DNA from: Elmis aenea
Lineage: Eukaryota > Arthropoda > Insecta > Coleoptera > Elmidae
Reading direction: 5' to 3'
DNA: 64,000 nt
NCBI GenBank assembly: GCA_947652605.1
Contig: OX393576.1
Span: 14,348,575-14,412,574 of the forward strand
How positions within the stretch are numbered: the first letter of the stretch is position 1; every line of letters begins with the position of its first letter. This document shows, one piece after another, positions 11,080-23,184 of the stretch. The notes beneath the pieces were generated by a model. The model did not search any database. It saw only the letters and a program-made list of their open reading frames with translations, and was not told the DNA's origin. Made by a program: the position numbers and the translations under genes.

Positions 11080-12456
11080 TAAAGCGGGAATTCAGACGAT
11101 CAATATACCGGGTGGTTCAGTTTGACTGTCGCACCCCTATAACTTTTTAATTATTGAAAATAACCCCAACAAACCTTATATTTTTGGAAACGGCGACAAA
11201 TTCTCTATTAAATGATGTGCATTTGTTATCTCTACGATGACGTGTATCAAATCCGCGATAGGCAACTGTTTTTCTTTAAATTACATAGTATACATGTTTT
11301 TGTTGATTCGGATAGAGAATTTAATTCTGAATCCGACCATGTATTAACAAATGGAAATGTATTAAAAATTAATTTTTAATAAAAATAAAAATAAATAATA
11401 AACGTCGACATAAAAAAATTAGACTTCCAAACACAGTTGTCCTCTATGTGTAACTGCTTTTTTTTTAGAGTCTAATTTTTTATGTTAACGTTTATTATTT
11501 GTTTTTATTTTTATTAAAAATTAATTTGTGATACATTTCCATTGATAGCTAGAGTATAATTTTTAAGATTTGATCGTTTTTTGTAATCTTAAATAGACTG
11601 TTTGTTGTAATTTGAATAAACTTATGTATGCATACTTTTTTAATACATGATCGGATTCAGAATTAAATTGTCTATCCGAATCAACAAAAACATGTGTACT
11701 ATATGTAATTTAAAAAAGAACAGTTGCCTATCGCGGATTTGACATACGTCATCGTAGAGATAACAAATGCACATCATTTAATAGGGAATTTGTCGCTGTT
11801 TTCAAAAATATAAGGTTTGTTGGGGTTATTTTTAATAATTAAAAAGTTATAGGGGTGCGACAGTCAAACTGAATCACCCGGTATATTGTGTCAATAGAAT
11901 ATTGTCAATACTGTCAATAAATATTGACAAACTGCATTTGCCTCACACGATCAATGTTTACTTTAAGTTTGGCAGTCAATGATGTCGTGTCAAAAGAAAA
12001 CTTGTGTTGCTATTATGGTGGTTATCGGTAAAAACTCCCAACAAAATTATGAGCAAAGGAATGGTTAAATGAAGTTCGTACTACCACCCCAAAAGATTTT
12101 CAAAATTATTTTCGCATGACTAGCACGTCTTTCAAGTAACTAGTCATTTAGTAGAACCAGCTATCGTGGAAGAAAATAACTTGTGTTGATCGAAAAGAAT
12201 GACATTGATACTTTTAAAAACGATGAGCATACTTGTTGACTGTAGCTCGTCTCGATGCAAAGTGAGGTATTGTCAATAATCTTTGTCAGACGGTCAATAT
12301 TTATTATCAATGTTAAAAATATTTTGCTTTTCATCAAACCACCCCATCAATATTTGAAATATTGACAATATGGAAATATATACCGTCACACGTTCAATAA
12401 TATTGACAATACTGAAATATTGACAATATTATATTGATCGTCTGAAGCTCGCTTTA
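11080..12456. mobile_element. TA-flanked MITE with a foldback inserted in its left end
   Basis: The left end TA/AAGCGGGAATTCAGACGATC (11080) is matched in inverse by GATCGTCTGAAGCTCGCTT/TA (12456). The interior is rich in TTGACAATATT and its inverse, for example at 11893-11935 and 12354-12432. The foldback 11106-11883 sits inside the left terminal repeat, so this element is the older one. Confidence 0.65.
11106..11883. mobile_element. Palindromic foldback element, CCGGGTGGTTC ends
   Basis: The ends are TA/CCGGGTGGTTCAGTTTGAC at the left and the inverse of CCGGGTGATTCAGTTTGAC with TA at the right. The arms of about 370 bp are near copies; shared blocks include GTCGCACCCCTATAACTTTT and AATGATGTGCATTTGTTATC. 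The centre near 11500 holds only A+T-rich spacer. No ORF. The strong arm identity suggests a fairly recent copy. Confidence 0.8.
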
Positions 12457-14284
12457 GATACATCCGTTGATTCATCAGACAAAGAGAATAAGATAAAAAT
12501 TGTTAGCAGTATATTTAAGAGTTAATATTACGTTTTCTGCCATTTTATCAATTTATCTTGCCACAGTATATCTAAATAAAATTACATTAAAAAAATATAA
12601 TACATGTAGATTCACAGAATAAAACATTTGCAGTTGATATTTAACATTTTATTGTGTACTGTTTTATTTTTAAAAAATCCCACAGAACAATGTTAAAAAA
12701 AAGAATTTTAATAAAAATGTATGTTAAAAAAAAGAAACTTGATCAGCACTTATTTTGCCTCCTACAACTTCTGTTCAGTATTTTAATTTTTTTTTTCATT
12801 GTAATCTTTAAAACGTGTGTTACCTTGTTTTAGGCTGTAGGTATACGGTCAGCATTTTTTTTAAATCTATTTTTTCCTTTTTACATATTTTAAATACGCG
12901 TCACTTTTTCACAAATGCTGTAATTTTTATAAGCATTTCGTTAATTCCTGAATTTTTACATGGCAACTAAACGTGACAACAATTTCTAACTGGAATTGTA
13001 GCCTCTAATAATTGAGATACTACCATTATGTTGTCATTTACATAACAGTTATTATCTATATTTTATGTAAAACTTTTACAGTAAAAGTATAAAGATATTT
13101 TTTCCCGTAATAATGTAGAGGTCTTAACTTTAATAAAGTGTTCCTCAACTACAAAAGAAGGAGGAAACCTTTTTACTTAAAATATCATGTAAAAGGATAC
13201 TTGGCAACAACAAAGGAAGTATGAAAATAATGGAAAATATGTACGTAACCTTTAAACGAATTTCGATTTTTTGAACAACTTTACCGAAGTAGTCAACATC
13301 TCCCGATTTTACGGCATTTAAAGTCTATCAGGCAATCATTTCTTCGTATTTTTATCTTTATATTTATTCTCATTTAAAAATAAATGAAAGCTTTGTGCGT
13401 ACTCTTGCACAGTTTACAGACCTGTTAGCTAATATTAGGAAACGTCAAACGAGTTTTCTGCACTCCGATAATTTGTTGTTAAGTAGGTAAATGACTATAT
13501 TAAATTCTTAATTACGCAATTCATCACGTTCATTTTTTATTTATTACACTTAGTAATCTAAATGCAGTATATTTCCAATACTACTTGATTATTTCCTAAA
13601 AGTTGCTTTGAAAGAAATAATTTAATCAATTGAGAATAAATGCTGTAATAAAGTTGACTGTAATTTGTTTTTTCCTTTCATTCTTTGTAAAAATTCAGCT
13701 TTTAATAAAGAAAGTAAGATTAACTCTCTGAAATTGCAAAGAACAAAATAATCAGAACCAAATCACCATGCAAATTTCAACTGAATATTCGATACTTGTC
13801 AAAGTCATTTGGTACCAGTTCAATTTAATTGAAAATGGAAATCAGGTGCAGTTCAAACCAGCATTTAATTTCGACTAGTAAATTTTACGTATAAAAAAGG
13901 CAGTAAAACTGTGTATCTTTAAAACATCAATATTCTGTTACTTGCTGCTTTAAAATTGATTGCATACTTTATCAAGTTCATAAAAATTTTCAAATTTTAA
14001 TTTAAAAAAGTTTCAAATCAAACTTGAATTACCTTAGATGTTCTTAAGTATTTTAATATCGAGTCATTTTTTTATTATGTTCATTTAAATCATTATGTTT
14101 TGTCATTTTGTGTTTAATTAAAAAGAAATTTATTTTGTATATTTGTTTTATTTCGTATTTATTTCTATACTTTTTCACAGCTTTGCGCTATTTCGTCAGC
14201 TAAAAAAGGTGAACTAAAAAACAGATGATTCGATTCTCTACAATTAAACTAATTTAAGAATATTGTTGTTTAATATTGTTTTCA
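12457..14284. other. Intronic A+T-rich DNA, nothing recognised
   Basis: No exon, RNA gene or complete mobile element could be recognised in this 1.8-kb stretch. Confidence 0.4.
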
Positions 14285-15742
14285 TACAGGGTGTCCCAGA
14301 TTACATTTCCAGCATGGGGATCTCGCTTATTATAAGAGATACAGGTTTGTTTAAATTTGATGAATTATTCCTTAGTATGAGAGCAGCCACAATCAATTTT
14401 TAAAAGTACAAAATTCGTCGTGCTTCAGATGTTATAGCAAAAAATATGAAAATGTCGAATTTCTTTTTTTCTTTCATAACTTTTTTGTCTTAATCAATAG
14501 GACAATTTTATTTGTACTTTCTTAAGGTACTTTTTCATGGAGAATGTAACTGTCATTTTAGATTTTTTTTAACACTTACCATTTTCGAGATATTACCCCT
14601 AATTTCATTTTGTCTTATGGGCCGCGAAGTTGGCTATGGAATATTTAAATGTGCTTTTTTTTCTCGTTTAAATAAGATATTAGTTGCTATACTTATTTTA
14701 ATAAACAAGTCACAAAATGAAAAAAAAACGTATTTTACCCATAATTTGTCAAACTATCTGTGAAAATAAAAACAAACAACAACTAATTAAATTTCCAAAT
14801 GATAGTTACTATTTGTGTGGTATCATTTATTGGAATTTGATAGTATTGTTGTGTAATTCGATAGTCTTTGTAACAAATTTGTTATCATGTAATTATGGGC
14901 ACCAATTAAAAATTTTAAATGTTGAAGTACTACATTATTTGCAATAGAAACTGTATAAAATATATAATTCTAATTAATTATTGATTTGTTAGGATTCATG
15001 GTTGGTTTCCAAATTCCAAATTTCTGTAATTACGCACCCTTCGTTGCCTTTTCTCGGGATAAAGCTCTAAGTATATTCGCTCAGCTTCTACACAGTTTTT
15101 ATTGTAAGGAATAAAACATCTCAACATTTCAAATTTTTCGCTATTTTTAAATGTAGCCATGATTATAACAATTACACAACAATAATATGAAATTTTAATA
15201 AATGATACCGCAGACAAATAGTAACTGTCATTTGACATTTAATTAGATGTTTTTTGTTTTTATTTTCATAGATAGCTTGATAAGTGATGGGTATAATACA
15301 TTTTGTTTTTCATTTTGTGACCTATTTATAAAAATAGGTGTAGCAAGTAATATATCATTTAAACGAGAAAAAAAAGCACATTTAATTATTCCATAGCCAA
15401 CTTCGCGGCTCATAAGAAAAAATGAAACTAGAGGTAATATGTCGAAAATGGTAGGTGGTAAAAAAAACTAAAACAACAGTTACATTCTCCATTAAAAAGT
15501 GCCATAAGAAAGTACAAATAAAATTGTTCCAACGATTAAGACAAAAAAGTTATGAGAGAAAAAAGAAATTCGACATTTTCATATTTTTTGCTATAACATC
15601 TGAAGTACGAAAAATTTTGTACTTTTAAAAATTTATTGTGGCTGCTCTCATACTAAGGAATAATTCATCTAATTTAAACAAACCTGTATCTATTATAATA
15701 AGCGAGATCCCCATGCTGAAATGTAGTCTAGGACACCCTGTA
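14285..15742. mobile_element. Palindromic mariner-like element with transposase N-terminus
   Basis: The ends are TA/CAGGGTGTCCCAGATTACAT and its inverse with TA. The two arms, each close to 700 bp, are copies for almost the whole length, with shared blocks such as CCAGCATGGGGATCTCGCTT and AAAGTACAAAAT. The centre contains the start of a transposase ORF on the minus strand (14996-15160), and a decayed inverse copy of the same start lies in the left arm (ATG at 14895). Related copies are at 26344-28123 and 38860-39252. No catalytic part is present. Confidence 0.8.
14996..15160 (-). CDS. 54-residue HTH-like transposase N-terminus in a palindrome
   Basis: ATG at 15158-15160 opens a 54-codon ORF starting MATFKNSEKFEMLRCF and continuing C-V-E-A-E-R-I-Y-L-E-L-Y-P-E-K-R-Q before TGA/TAA. 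This is the pattern of the N-terminal helix-turn-helix found in insect mariner-like proteins (DUF4817 type): x-E-x-x-x-M-L-x-x-Y/F, an A-x-x-x-Y-x-x-x-Y/F-P helix, then R-x-Q/H-P. A full transposase would be around 350 residues. Only the DNA-binding start remains, so it is either a relic or a short DNA-binding peptide; nothing shows it is expressed. Confidence 0.45.
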   Translation of the reverse strand: MATFKNSEKFEMLRCFIPYNKNCVEAERIYLELYPEKRQRRVRNYRNLEFGNQP

Positions 15743-16307
15743 TAGAAATCTCAACAATTTCAAAATGGACAAAAAGTTTTATTTTAAATTGGCGGCTTGA
15801 GATTAAGCTTGCATTTGAGACATTACAGGAATTTATTAATCTGTTGTCTAAAAAGTTTTCGGAAAGTTTTGCTAATGCTTCACAAATACGGAAAATAATA
15901 ATTAAAATATTGTCAGATGTAGAGAAGAAACTTTATAAGCGTTTTTGCACACAGTGCATAGTAAAAGTTGATTTTAATAAATACACACACCCATCGAAGG
16001 ATTGCGTGATTCAGGGTAGCAAGATGTGTCAATACTCAACAGAGATCCCCCTAAAACTAAACGGACATTGCCGTTCTTGTAATATTGATTAGGTTTCACA
16101 ACTAGGATTATGAGAGCGAAGAGCGAATACACTTTCGGTATATAATTACCGTTAGTTTATATGACAACGCGCAAACATACAACTGTAAATTTGGGCAACT
16201 AAACAGTTTGTGTCTTGACACAAACTGAACAATTGCACGATTTCGTACAACTGTTTTGTGTCGTATAGGTTTGAATTTCGTCCTCCTTATCAACTCAAGA
16301 GCGTACA
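15743..16307. other. Intronic DNA, no supported gene
   Basis: An 82-codon open frame at 15844-16092 has Cys pairs (F-C-T-Q-C and H-C-R-S-C-N) but begins at TTG, matches nothing I recognise and has no splice context. I treat it as chance. The rest is unassigned. Confidence 0.3.
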
Positions 16308-16475
16308 CAGTGGCGTCGAGATGGGGGGGGGGCAGTGGGGTAAAATTTCCCGGGCCCGGGATTCATCCCACAATTTGTTTTTAGTAAATAGATTTTCAAA
16401 TAATTTATTTACTTGAGGCCCATGTTGAAACCAAACCAGCAAGTTGCTTGTATGCCCACATCATTGCGACTCCAG
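16308..16475 (+). mobile_element. GC-rich MITE fragment, CAGTGGCGTCGAG end
   Basis: It starts CAGTGGCGTCGAGATGGG with a G run, then TTTCCCGGGCCCGGGATTC and ATTTTCAAATAATTTATTTA. The same order occurs in inverse at 55080-55186, next to the satellite, so the two are copies of one family. The right end here is uncertain. The CAGTGGCG start suggests hAT. Confidence 0.5.
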
Positions 16476-17029
16476 ATATAGTTTTGCGTTTGTGAGCGCC
16501 GTTTAGTCCTTCGCTGATCAAACTGTTGCAGAACCGATTAATTGCATGTCAGCGCCTAATCTTACAATACACACTTGAAGTATCAGAATTTTTGACATCA
16601 CACAATTTATTAAATTTTGAAAATATTTTGCCTATGATTCAGAGCGTCAAGCGTGCAATGCATGGGGATCTCTTGAATTATAAAGAGATACAGATTTGGT
16701 TATATTTAATTACTGAAAGTGTAGAGCACCTCAAGAAGTAATGCTAAGCACAATCAGACTTTTCACATTTTGCCCAACTTTTGTTGAACGTTTGAAAACA
16801 ATGTTTTTTGAAGCAATACCAAACAAAAATTTTTAATATACATTTTTTTCACAGCTTTTTTGGTCATTTGGCCTACATGAAATATATTTTGCACATTATC
16901 ATTGTGCGTGGTTCTTCGCTGTAAAACCGTAATAAAATGTACGCAATAATAACTGAGCTTTATAAAAGCCGTAAGAAACTTAACCGGTATTAAAAATAAG
17001 CATGTAATTAAATGTGACATATATAATCT

Positions 17030-18320
17030 AATATGTTACACGTAAAATGTCCAAAAAAAAATTGTAACAAAAAATAATCGTAAATGTACCAAATTTATTT
17101 ATAAAATGACACAAATATATCTAAAATGTAACACCAAAATACTGAGTGTCACACGCGCATGTTAACACAAACAAATGCTGCAATGTGACATTAGTGTTGT
17201 ACCAAATATGTGTGCGATGGCGTAAGGGCCATTAAAAATTTTATATGTAGGATATTGGGTATAAAATTGAAATATGTAATTCCACCGCGAGAAGCAAAAC
17301 AAATACCTCTGGGAGAAAAAAAAAGGGGAAGGCAAAAAAAAACACTTCTATTTCAATAGCATGACACCCTGGATGCACCACTGCCTTTGATTTATATTTG
17401 TAAGAATCATTTTAATTTTTTGGTCGAAGATAATCAGGGGTTTGGAGCAGTCCAATTTTTAATTGCTCCGCTCCAGCTCCGCTCCATGCTCCAAATATTT
17501 ATAAAATGTTTAAAATTAGATTTTTAATTAAAAAAATTGTTTTTAAAAACAGCTTTGATTTTATCGGATATGTGTAAGTGAGTCAAAAATTACAATATTT
17601 GACCCTGACAAACAAGTTAAGTTAAATAAATGTTTGTAAGAACAAATTAATGATCTTCAAAGGTTGAACAAACGAATTTTAAATTGTACATAATAATTGG
17701 AGCAGTGGAGCAATCAAAATTATTTGCTCCGGACTCCGCTTCAGCTCCGGGCAAAAACCCATTGCTCCACTGCTCCGTGCTCCGCTCCAAACCCCTGGAA
17801 GATATTTTATTTCATTTTGTCGTTTTTTAACCATACATGATTACTCTTGGTGTATTGTGTGATGATTATTTGAATTCATGAATGTACCATTAGTTTGATC
17901 GCAGTTTATTGATAAACTTAAACCCATATTAAATTAATTTCATCATTAATTCAGTTGACATTTTATTCATTCATGGTACAGACTATTAAACGCTTGTGAA
18001 CTTTAAATACCTTTGGTACATTTAGTATTTTCATGTAACATGTCATTAATCAATGTGAATATTTTTCTTATATTTGTTACATACTAATATACTCGTTACA
18101 TACTAATATACTCGTGTAAATTTTTTTTTTTGCACATCCAGTATTTTTATGTAACAAATCATTATTTCAGTTGACATTTTATTTTATTTTGGTACAAATA
18201 AGTAAACTCATGTGAACTTAATTTTCTTTTGACAGATTTCAGTATTTTCGTGTAACAATTAGATTTTATGTGTAATACTTGCTTGTAACAAATCATTATT
18301 CGGTGGCACGTTTAAATATA
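17030..18320. repeat. Degenerate repeats around TGTAACA / TGGTACA
   Basis: On the right, about 110 bp recurs with a 216-bp period: CAGTTGACATTTTATT at 17952 and again at 18168, each followed by TGGTACA and AGTATTTTCRTGTAACA. The left side (17037-17220) holds the inverse text, for example TGTAACACCAAAATACTGAG. Together they look like an old, decayed palindrome with the MITE 17435-17797 between the arms. A 20-bp unit with TTACATACTAATATACTCG is doubled at 18077-18116. Confidence 0.4.
17435..17797. mobile_element. hAT-like MITE, CAGGGGTTTGGAGC ends
   Basis: The insert of 363 bp has perfect terminal repeats CAGGGGTTTGGAGC and GCTCCAAACCCCTG. The flanks GAAGATAAT (left) and GAAGATAT (right) look like an 8-bp duplication with one extra base. 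The subterminal parts are long runs of GCTCC/GGAGC words. A sister copy is at 27688-28107. No ORF. Confidence 0.8.
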
Positions 18321-18892
18321 TTCCTTAAAAATAACTTATTTGTAGCAAAAATTTAATATAATATATGTAAAGCGTTTCCCAGTTAATTTTATCTTACCCC
18401 ATTTATACAATTTTTTTATATGGATCTATTATTATCTCTCTAATTTTGTTTGTTGCAAAGATTTATGGAATAACTTTATCTTTACAAGAAGAAAAACAAC
18501 AGATAATCATATAAATAACCTTCAGTAAATTAGGTTATTTGCGGTAACTTCCTAATAGGTAGTCCAGGATACGTGTTCGTTCGTAGAATTATATAGATTA
18601 TGTACGAAGGTGGTATGTCGAGTTCCCCGCTCTCTGGTTAAACCATCCTGTTATTGATTTATCGACGAGACTTGCTGTAAATACATTTTTGAACAAGATA
18701 TGATCTTAAATATCTGCGTTTTAGAATGCTTTCAAAAGTTGAAATCATTTACTTTCACAACTGAAACTTGAAATTGTTGGCATTATATTTTTATAAACGA
18801 AAAATTACTTTCTTTGCGAGCGACTTAATATTTGCATATATTAATGTTATTGAACTATAATGATTTGATAACAATGTATAAATACACAGTGT

Positions 18893-19497
18893 GTTTCACT
18901 TTTCCATGGGACACTATTGCTATCTCCGTAAATAATGAAAATATAAGGTTGGTTAAATGGGACAAAAGTTAGCTATTTAGTGTATTTTAAACAATTGAAG
19001 TCGATTATTGTTTGTTTTCCATGGCAAACTTGATTTTTATCTTAAGATATTTTTTTTAGGTTATTTCGCTTATCTTTGAAAATAGACATAGGTACAATAT
19101 TATTATGTCATTGCTCATTGGAAAGAGAAAATAATCTTTGAATCTAATTCACCTACTACGACTGGCATTTTAAAAAAAATTGTTTTGTCAAATATCTCGC
19201 ACGGTAATTTATAAATAAAAATGTTACTATCGCCATCGTACAGCAAACAAAATCTACAAAACATTTTTCCTTTGGCGTTTTTGTGTATTCGCAACAATAG
19301 CCGAGATATTTAAGTTTAAAAATGTTGATAGATTTCTGGTTTTTCGTTATATCACGCAAGCCATGGAATTTTTAAACAAAACAAGATCTTGTTTAAAATA
19401 CACTCCTAAATAACTTTTGTCCCATTTAACCAACCTTGTATTTTCATTATTAACGGAGATAACAATAGTGTCCCATGGAAAAGTGAAACACTCTCTA
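18893..19497. mobile_element. Palindromic foldback element, GTGTTTCACTTTTCC ends
   Basis: The left arm starts ACAGTGTGTTTCACTTTTCC and the right arm ends with its inverse (imperfect at the tip). The arms of about 200 bp share ATGGGACACTATTG, GGTTGGTTAAATGGGACAAA and TTAGTGTATTTTAAAC. The loop (about 19070-19370) carries no convincing ORF. The subterminal AAGGTTGGTTAAAT resembles that of other families here. Confidence 0.7.
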
Positions 19498-19531
19498 CAA
19501 GACTACAACCGATATAGAGAGTAGATCAGGG

Positions 19532-20000
19532 ATGGCAAATAGGTGGCACGCGTGCCAAACTTGGCACGCGAGAGATTTTCGACGGCACCTTAAAGAATTC
19601 TATGAATATATTTGTTTTTAAAATTTTAAACTTTTTCGAAATTTTTTATTTATTTTTAATTAGTATCATAGCGCTTATTATGCACGGGTTTCGTTTTTGA
19701 CGTTTTTCTCTGGAACCGTTCAAGATTTTTTCAAAAACTTTGCACCATTTTACTTGCAAAGGATGCGCGCATTGGTAAATAGAAAATTTCGATTTTGTTT
19801 CTGACGGTTTCATGGCCAACGCGATCGCAAAAATGACCTTTTTATACCAATTTTTCAGTTTTTCTCCTATTTTTCCGAAGAAAATGGCCAGTGGCACGTA
19901 TAACTCTGAAAAACATGTAGTTTTGTTGTCCTTGATGCAATAAACACAGCCATAATCAAATTCTAGCGACAACGTATCGTGACCCTCCTTTGTAAGTAAT
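19532..20000. repeat. hAT-like left end and a solo arm of the 40.5-kb palindrome
   Basis: At 19532 CAGGGATGGCAAATAGGTGG with GCACGCG repeats looks like the left end of a hAT-type MITE; no right end is seen. The stretch 19655-20000 is a copy of one arm of the palindrome 40487-41165, sharing TTTGCACCATTTTACTTGCA, GCGCGCATTGGTAAAT and ATCAAATTCTAGCGACAACG. A 176-codon minus-strand ORF (19646-20176) overlaps it; its frame is not kept in the other copies. Confidence 0.55.
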
Positions 20001-20565
20001 TTTATATTGAGTTTATTTGTATTAATAAATGAATCTGTTAAACAATCAAACAATTTATAAAATGCAGTTTTAAATGTTTCGATAAGTTCATACTGACATT
20101 TAAGCCGTACTATAAAACAACTTCTGCTGAGTTGTTGATTAGTTGCCATTAAAACGAAAATAACGAAACAGTACATGAAATATTTGTCTTACAAATTACC
20201 ATCATACCAGTTAACAGCTTACAAAGCCTTTGTACTAGTCATTTCTCTTTGTAGCACATCTACTGTAATTATTTAGATTCCAGCTACATTCAAAGACAAA
20301 AGAATGAAACAAGTAGTCGTTATCGAGAATGACTTCCATAAAAACAATTGCTTTTATAACTTTAAAATGCGCTACTTTAGAAGCCCTAAACAAAATCATT
20401 TAACGATTAAAGTAAATACAGGATTAAATGACACGACAAGATAATGCCTCAGTTTTTATAAACAATTGATACCGATTGTAATTAGCGAGTACAAAGTAAA
20501 TGGGCGTTTATTTTATTGCTTTGAAATGTATTAATCACATTTAAAATACACGGGCTTCCAAATTA

Positions 20566-21207
20566 CAGGGTGTTCCAAAAATTATTAACCCTTTGATCGC
20601 GTCTTTTGTTTCATAGAAACAACCCCAAGAAACGTACCATTCCAAAAAAATGATAACTCCTATAAAACACATCAAAAATGCGGATGTATTGTAACGCATT
20701 TAATGCGGATTGTTTTCTGTTTAATAAAACGTTTGTTACAATAATTATTTCCATAAACAATTAAGATTCGTAGTGGTACCTACACTCTGTATAATACAAA
20801 CTCAAATTTTTAGTTTAATTATATTCTCCTCGTTAATGGTTTAATTATAATGTCGACATTCACTTAATGAAATTGCTGTAAAATATAAATCAATAGAACT
20901 ATAATAGCAGTCAGCTTTTTTCTGCTATTCATGTCAAAAACGCTAAGTTAGCGCCCTCAGTTTAGCTGTTATCTGCATTGCCAGTTCTATAGTTTTATCA
21001 TCGCTTCGACCGTCGTGTGGGAGAGTTTGTTGATAGTCTTATTCAGCATTTTGGCTTCTGCCTTTAATAGAGAGTTCATTTTATAAATCTTGCCAACTAA
21101 ATTTGCAATTTTGTCCGGGGCTTTTCATCCTCAGCTTTACAATTTTCAATTCCATTTACGCAAAATATTGCACATTATCGGTGTCACTTGCACATTAATA
21201 TAATGTA
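20566..21207. other. Intronic DNA with one unpaired CAGGGTG end
   Basis: TTA/CAGGGTGTTCCAAAAATTAT at 20566 looks like another mariner-like left end. A CACTCTG/TA at 20785-20793 could be its right end, but the arms match poorly. The rest shows nothing recognisable. Confidence 0.3.
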
Positions 21208-21994
21208 TACAGTGTGTACAAAAAGTAACGTAACGGGTCAATATTTCGTCTTGTGATAATTTTACAAAAAAGTTTCGAATAAAAGTTGTTTGTGGTATTT
21301 ACTACATAACCTAAATATATTTTCAACTATACAGTGTTTTGTTTTTGCGTACCGATACGTCACTTTGTTTTCTTAAATAGAACACCCTGTATATTTTGCA
21401 CTTTTTAGATGCAGAATTGAATTGTCCTTCAAAATATTTTAAGTTTTATGTGTCTAAAATCAATCGTTTTTGAGTTAATTAAGTTTTTATGAAAATTTTG
21501 ACAGAAACAGGACTCTAAGAAAGTATGTATTGATCTTTCACAACATAGCAATTTCAAAACGAATTCCTTTGAAATTTTGTTCGACAATAGTATCATAGTG
21601 ATTGCTGACTAGTTAAAATTTTAAAATAATACACAGGGTGGTTTTTATGCTCGGTCCAATTGGTTAAACTTCAAACACGTATAAGTCAATTTTTGTAAAT
21701 GGAACACCCTATAGATTTTTACATATTCTTATCGATAATTTAATTAGTTTTAAGATTTTTTGAAGGTCTATTATGTCTAAAATTTAATATTTCTCGAGTT
21801 ATTGCGGTTTTCATGATAATTAATGGGCACAAACAAAATATTGATAAAAATTAATTAGTCGGCTTTGGAAATATCTCGATAATTGGTTTTAAATGTCAAA
21901 TAACGTTCTATTTTCATCTTTAACCTATATGTTTACCTGATTATAAATTAGTTTAATAAAAAACAATAAAATCGAAATTGTTTAATCCACATAA

Positions 21995-22177
21995 AAGAGG
22001 TGGATAGGAAGGCAAGGTACAATTGAATGGCCACCACGCTTTCCAGATTTGTCACCTTTGGACTACTTTTTGTGGGGATACCTTAAAAATAACGTATATA
22101 AATCAAAATCAGAAAATTTAGATAATCTTAGAAATCGAATAATGGTGACAACCGAACAGATTTCTACGAAGGCTTAG
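21995..22177 (+). pseudogene. Mariner-like (IS630/DDE_3) transposase C-terminus
   Basis: The frame reads R-W-I-G-R-Q-G-T-I, then EWPPRFPDLSPLDYFLWG and Y-L-K-N-N-V-Y-K-S onward to TAG at 22175-22177. W-P-P-R-x-P-D-L-x-P-x-D-x-x-L-W-G is the signature around the last catalytic Asp in a large family of insect mariner-like transposases. A TAA just upstream (21992-21994) closes the frame, so the N-terminal DNA-binding and first catalytic parts are lost. It links the palindromic elements to this transposase family. Confidence 0.8.
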
Positions 22178-22200
22178 AAGGGCCACCGAAAATTATATTA

Positions 22201-23184
22201 AAAAGGTGAAATTTCACCTTTTTTCTTCATTTTTTTTTTAAAAAGGTGAAATCTCACCTTTTTGAAAAGTTGAAATTTAACTTTTCTAGGTAACGTAATT
22301 AAAGCACCTATCTCTTTTAGGAGATAAAAATTAATAAGAGTTTGATACAGTATTTTCCAAAATATATTGTCGTGTCAAATTTTTGTTTTCTTTTGTTTTT
22401 TTAGGAGTTACGCCACCATATATTTATTTTTTAAATGGCACCATCCATGTTTTTTTATACGGTTTGAAAGACTTTTTTTCTCTTTTCAACGCACTAAAAC
22501 TTTTAAACCCTTAGGTACATAACAAAATGTTTAGGAAGATCGCAAAAGAACAATTTTTTTTTAAAAGCGTACAGTATTAATTAATTTACATTAGTAGGCT
22601 TTGAAAATAAAACAAAACGGTAAAAAATGTATTACAGTAGTTTTGTGTTTACAGTTGCAACCTAATTAACTTTTTTTTAAATATTTTACCATTTTGTATT
22701 ATTTTTAAGCCTACTAATGTAAATTAATTAAAAAAGTTTTAGTGCGTTGAAAAAAAATAAAATGTCTTTCAAAGCGTATAAAAAAATATGTATAGTGCCA
22801 TTAAAAAGAAAAAACAATATGGTGCCGTAACTCCTAAAAAATAATAGAAAACAAAAATTTGACATTAAAACATTTTGGGAAATACTGTATCAAATAACTT
22901 TTATTTGAAACTTTTTTTGATAATTCTTTCCAATAACAAAATAAGTGGGGGTGTCATAATAACAAAATAAGTAGGGGTGTCACGAGTGATGCCTCACCCT
23001 GTATATTAATTTTTATCTCCTTAAAGAGATAGGTGCTTTAATTACGTCACTTAGAAAAGTTGAAATTTCAAGAAAAAAGGTGAAATTTCACCTTTTTACA
23101 AAGTTGAAATTTCAAGATAAAAGGTGAAATTTCACCTTTTTACAAAGTTGAAATTTCTAGATAAAAGGTGAAATTTCACCTTTT
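22201..23184. repeat. Five copies of a 22-bp self-complementary word
   Basis: AAAAGGTGAAA followed directly by its own reverse complement occurs at 22201-22222, 23075-23096, 23119-23140 and 23163-23184. A fifth copy with one mismatch is at 22241-22262. The right-hand three are spaced exactly 44 bp apart and separated by another inverse pair, AAGTTGAAATTTC. Each word could form a hairpin or bind a dimeric protein; no function is shown. Confidence 0.8.

Noticed and set aside
15844..16092. 82-codon frame with Cys pairs suggesting a zinc-binding protein
   Set aside because: It starts at TTG, has no recognisable domain spacing and no splice signals, and lies in intronic DNA.
19646..20176. 176-codon minus-strand ORF, the longest ATG frame seen
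   Set aside because: More than half overlaps a repeat arm shared with 40487-41165, where the frame is broken or read differently. No known motif or splice context was seen.
22201..23184. CRISPR-like array suggested by equally spaced 22-bp repeats
   Set aside because: There are only three regular copies, the spacers are repetitive themselves, no cas genes are present, and the setting is an insect intron.
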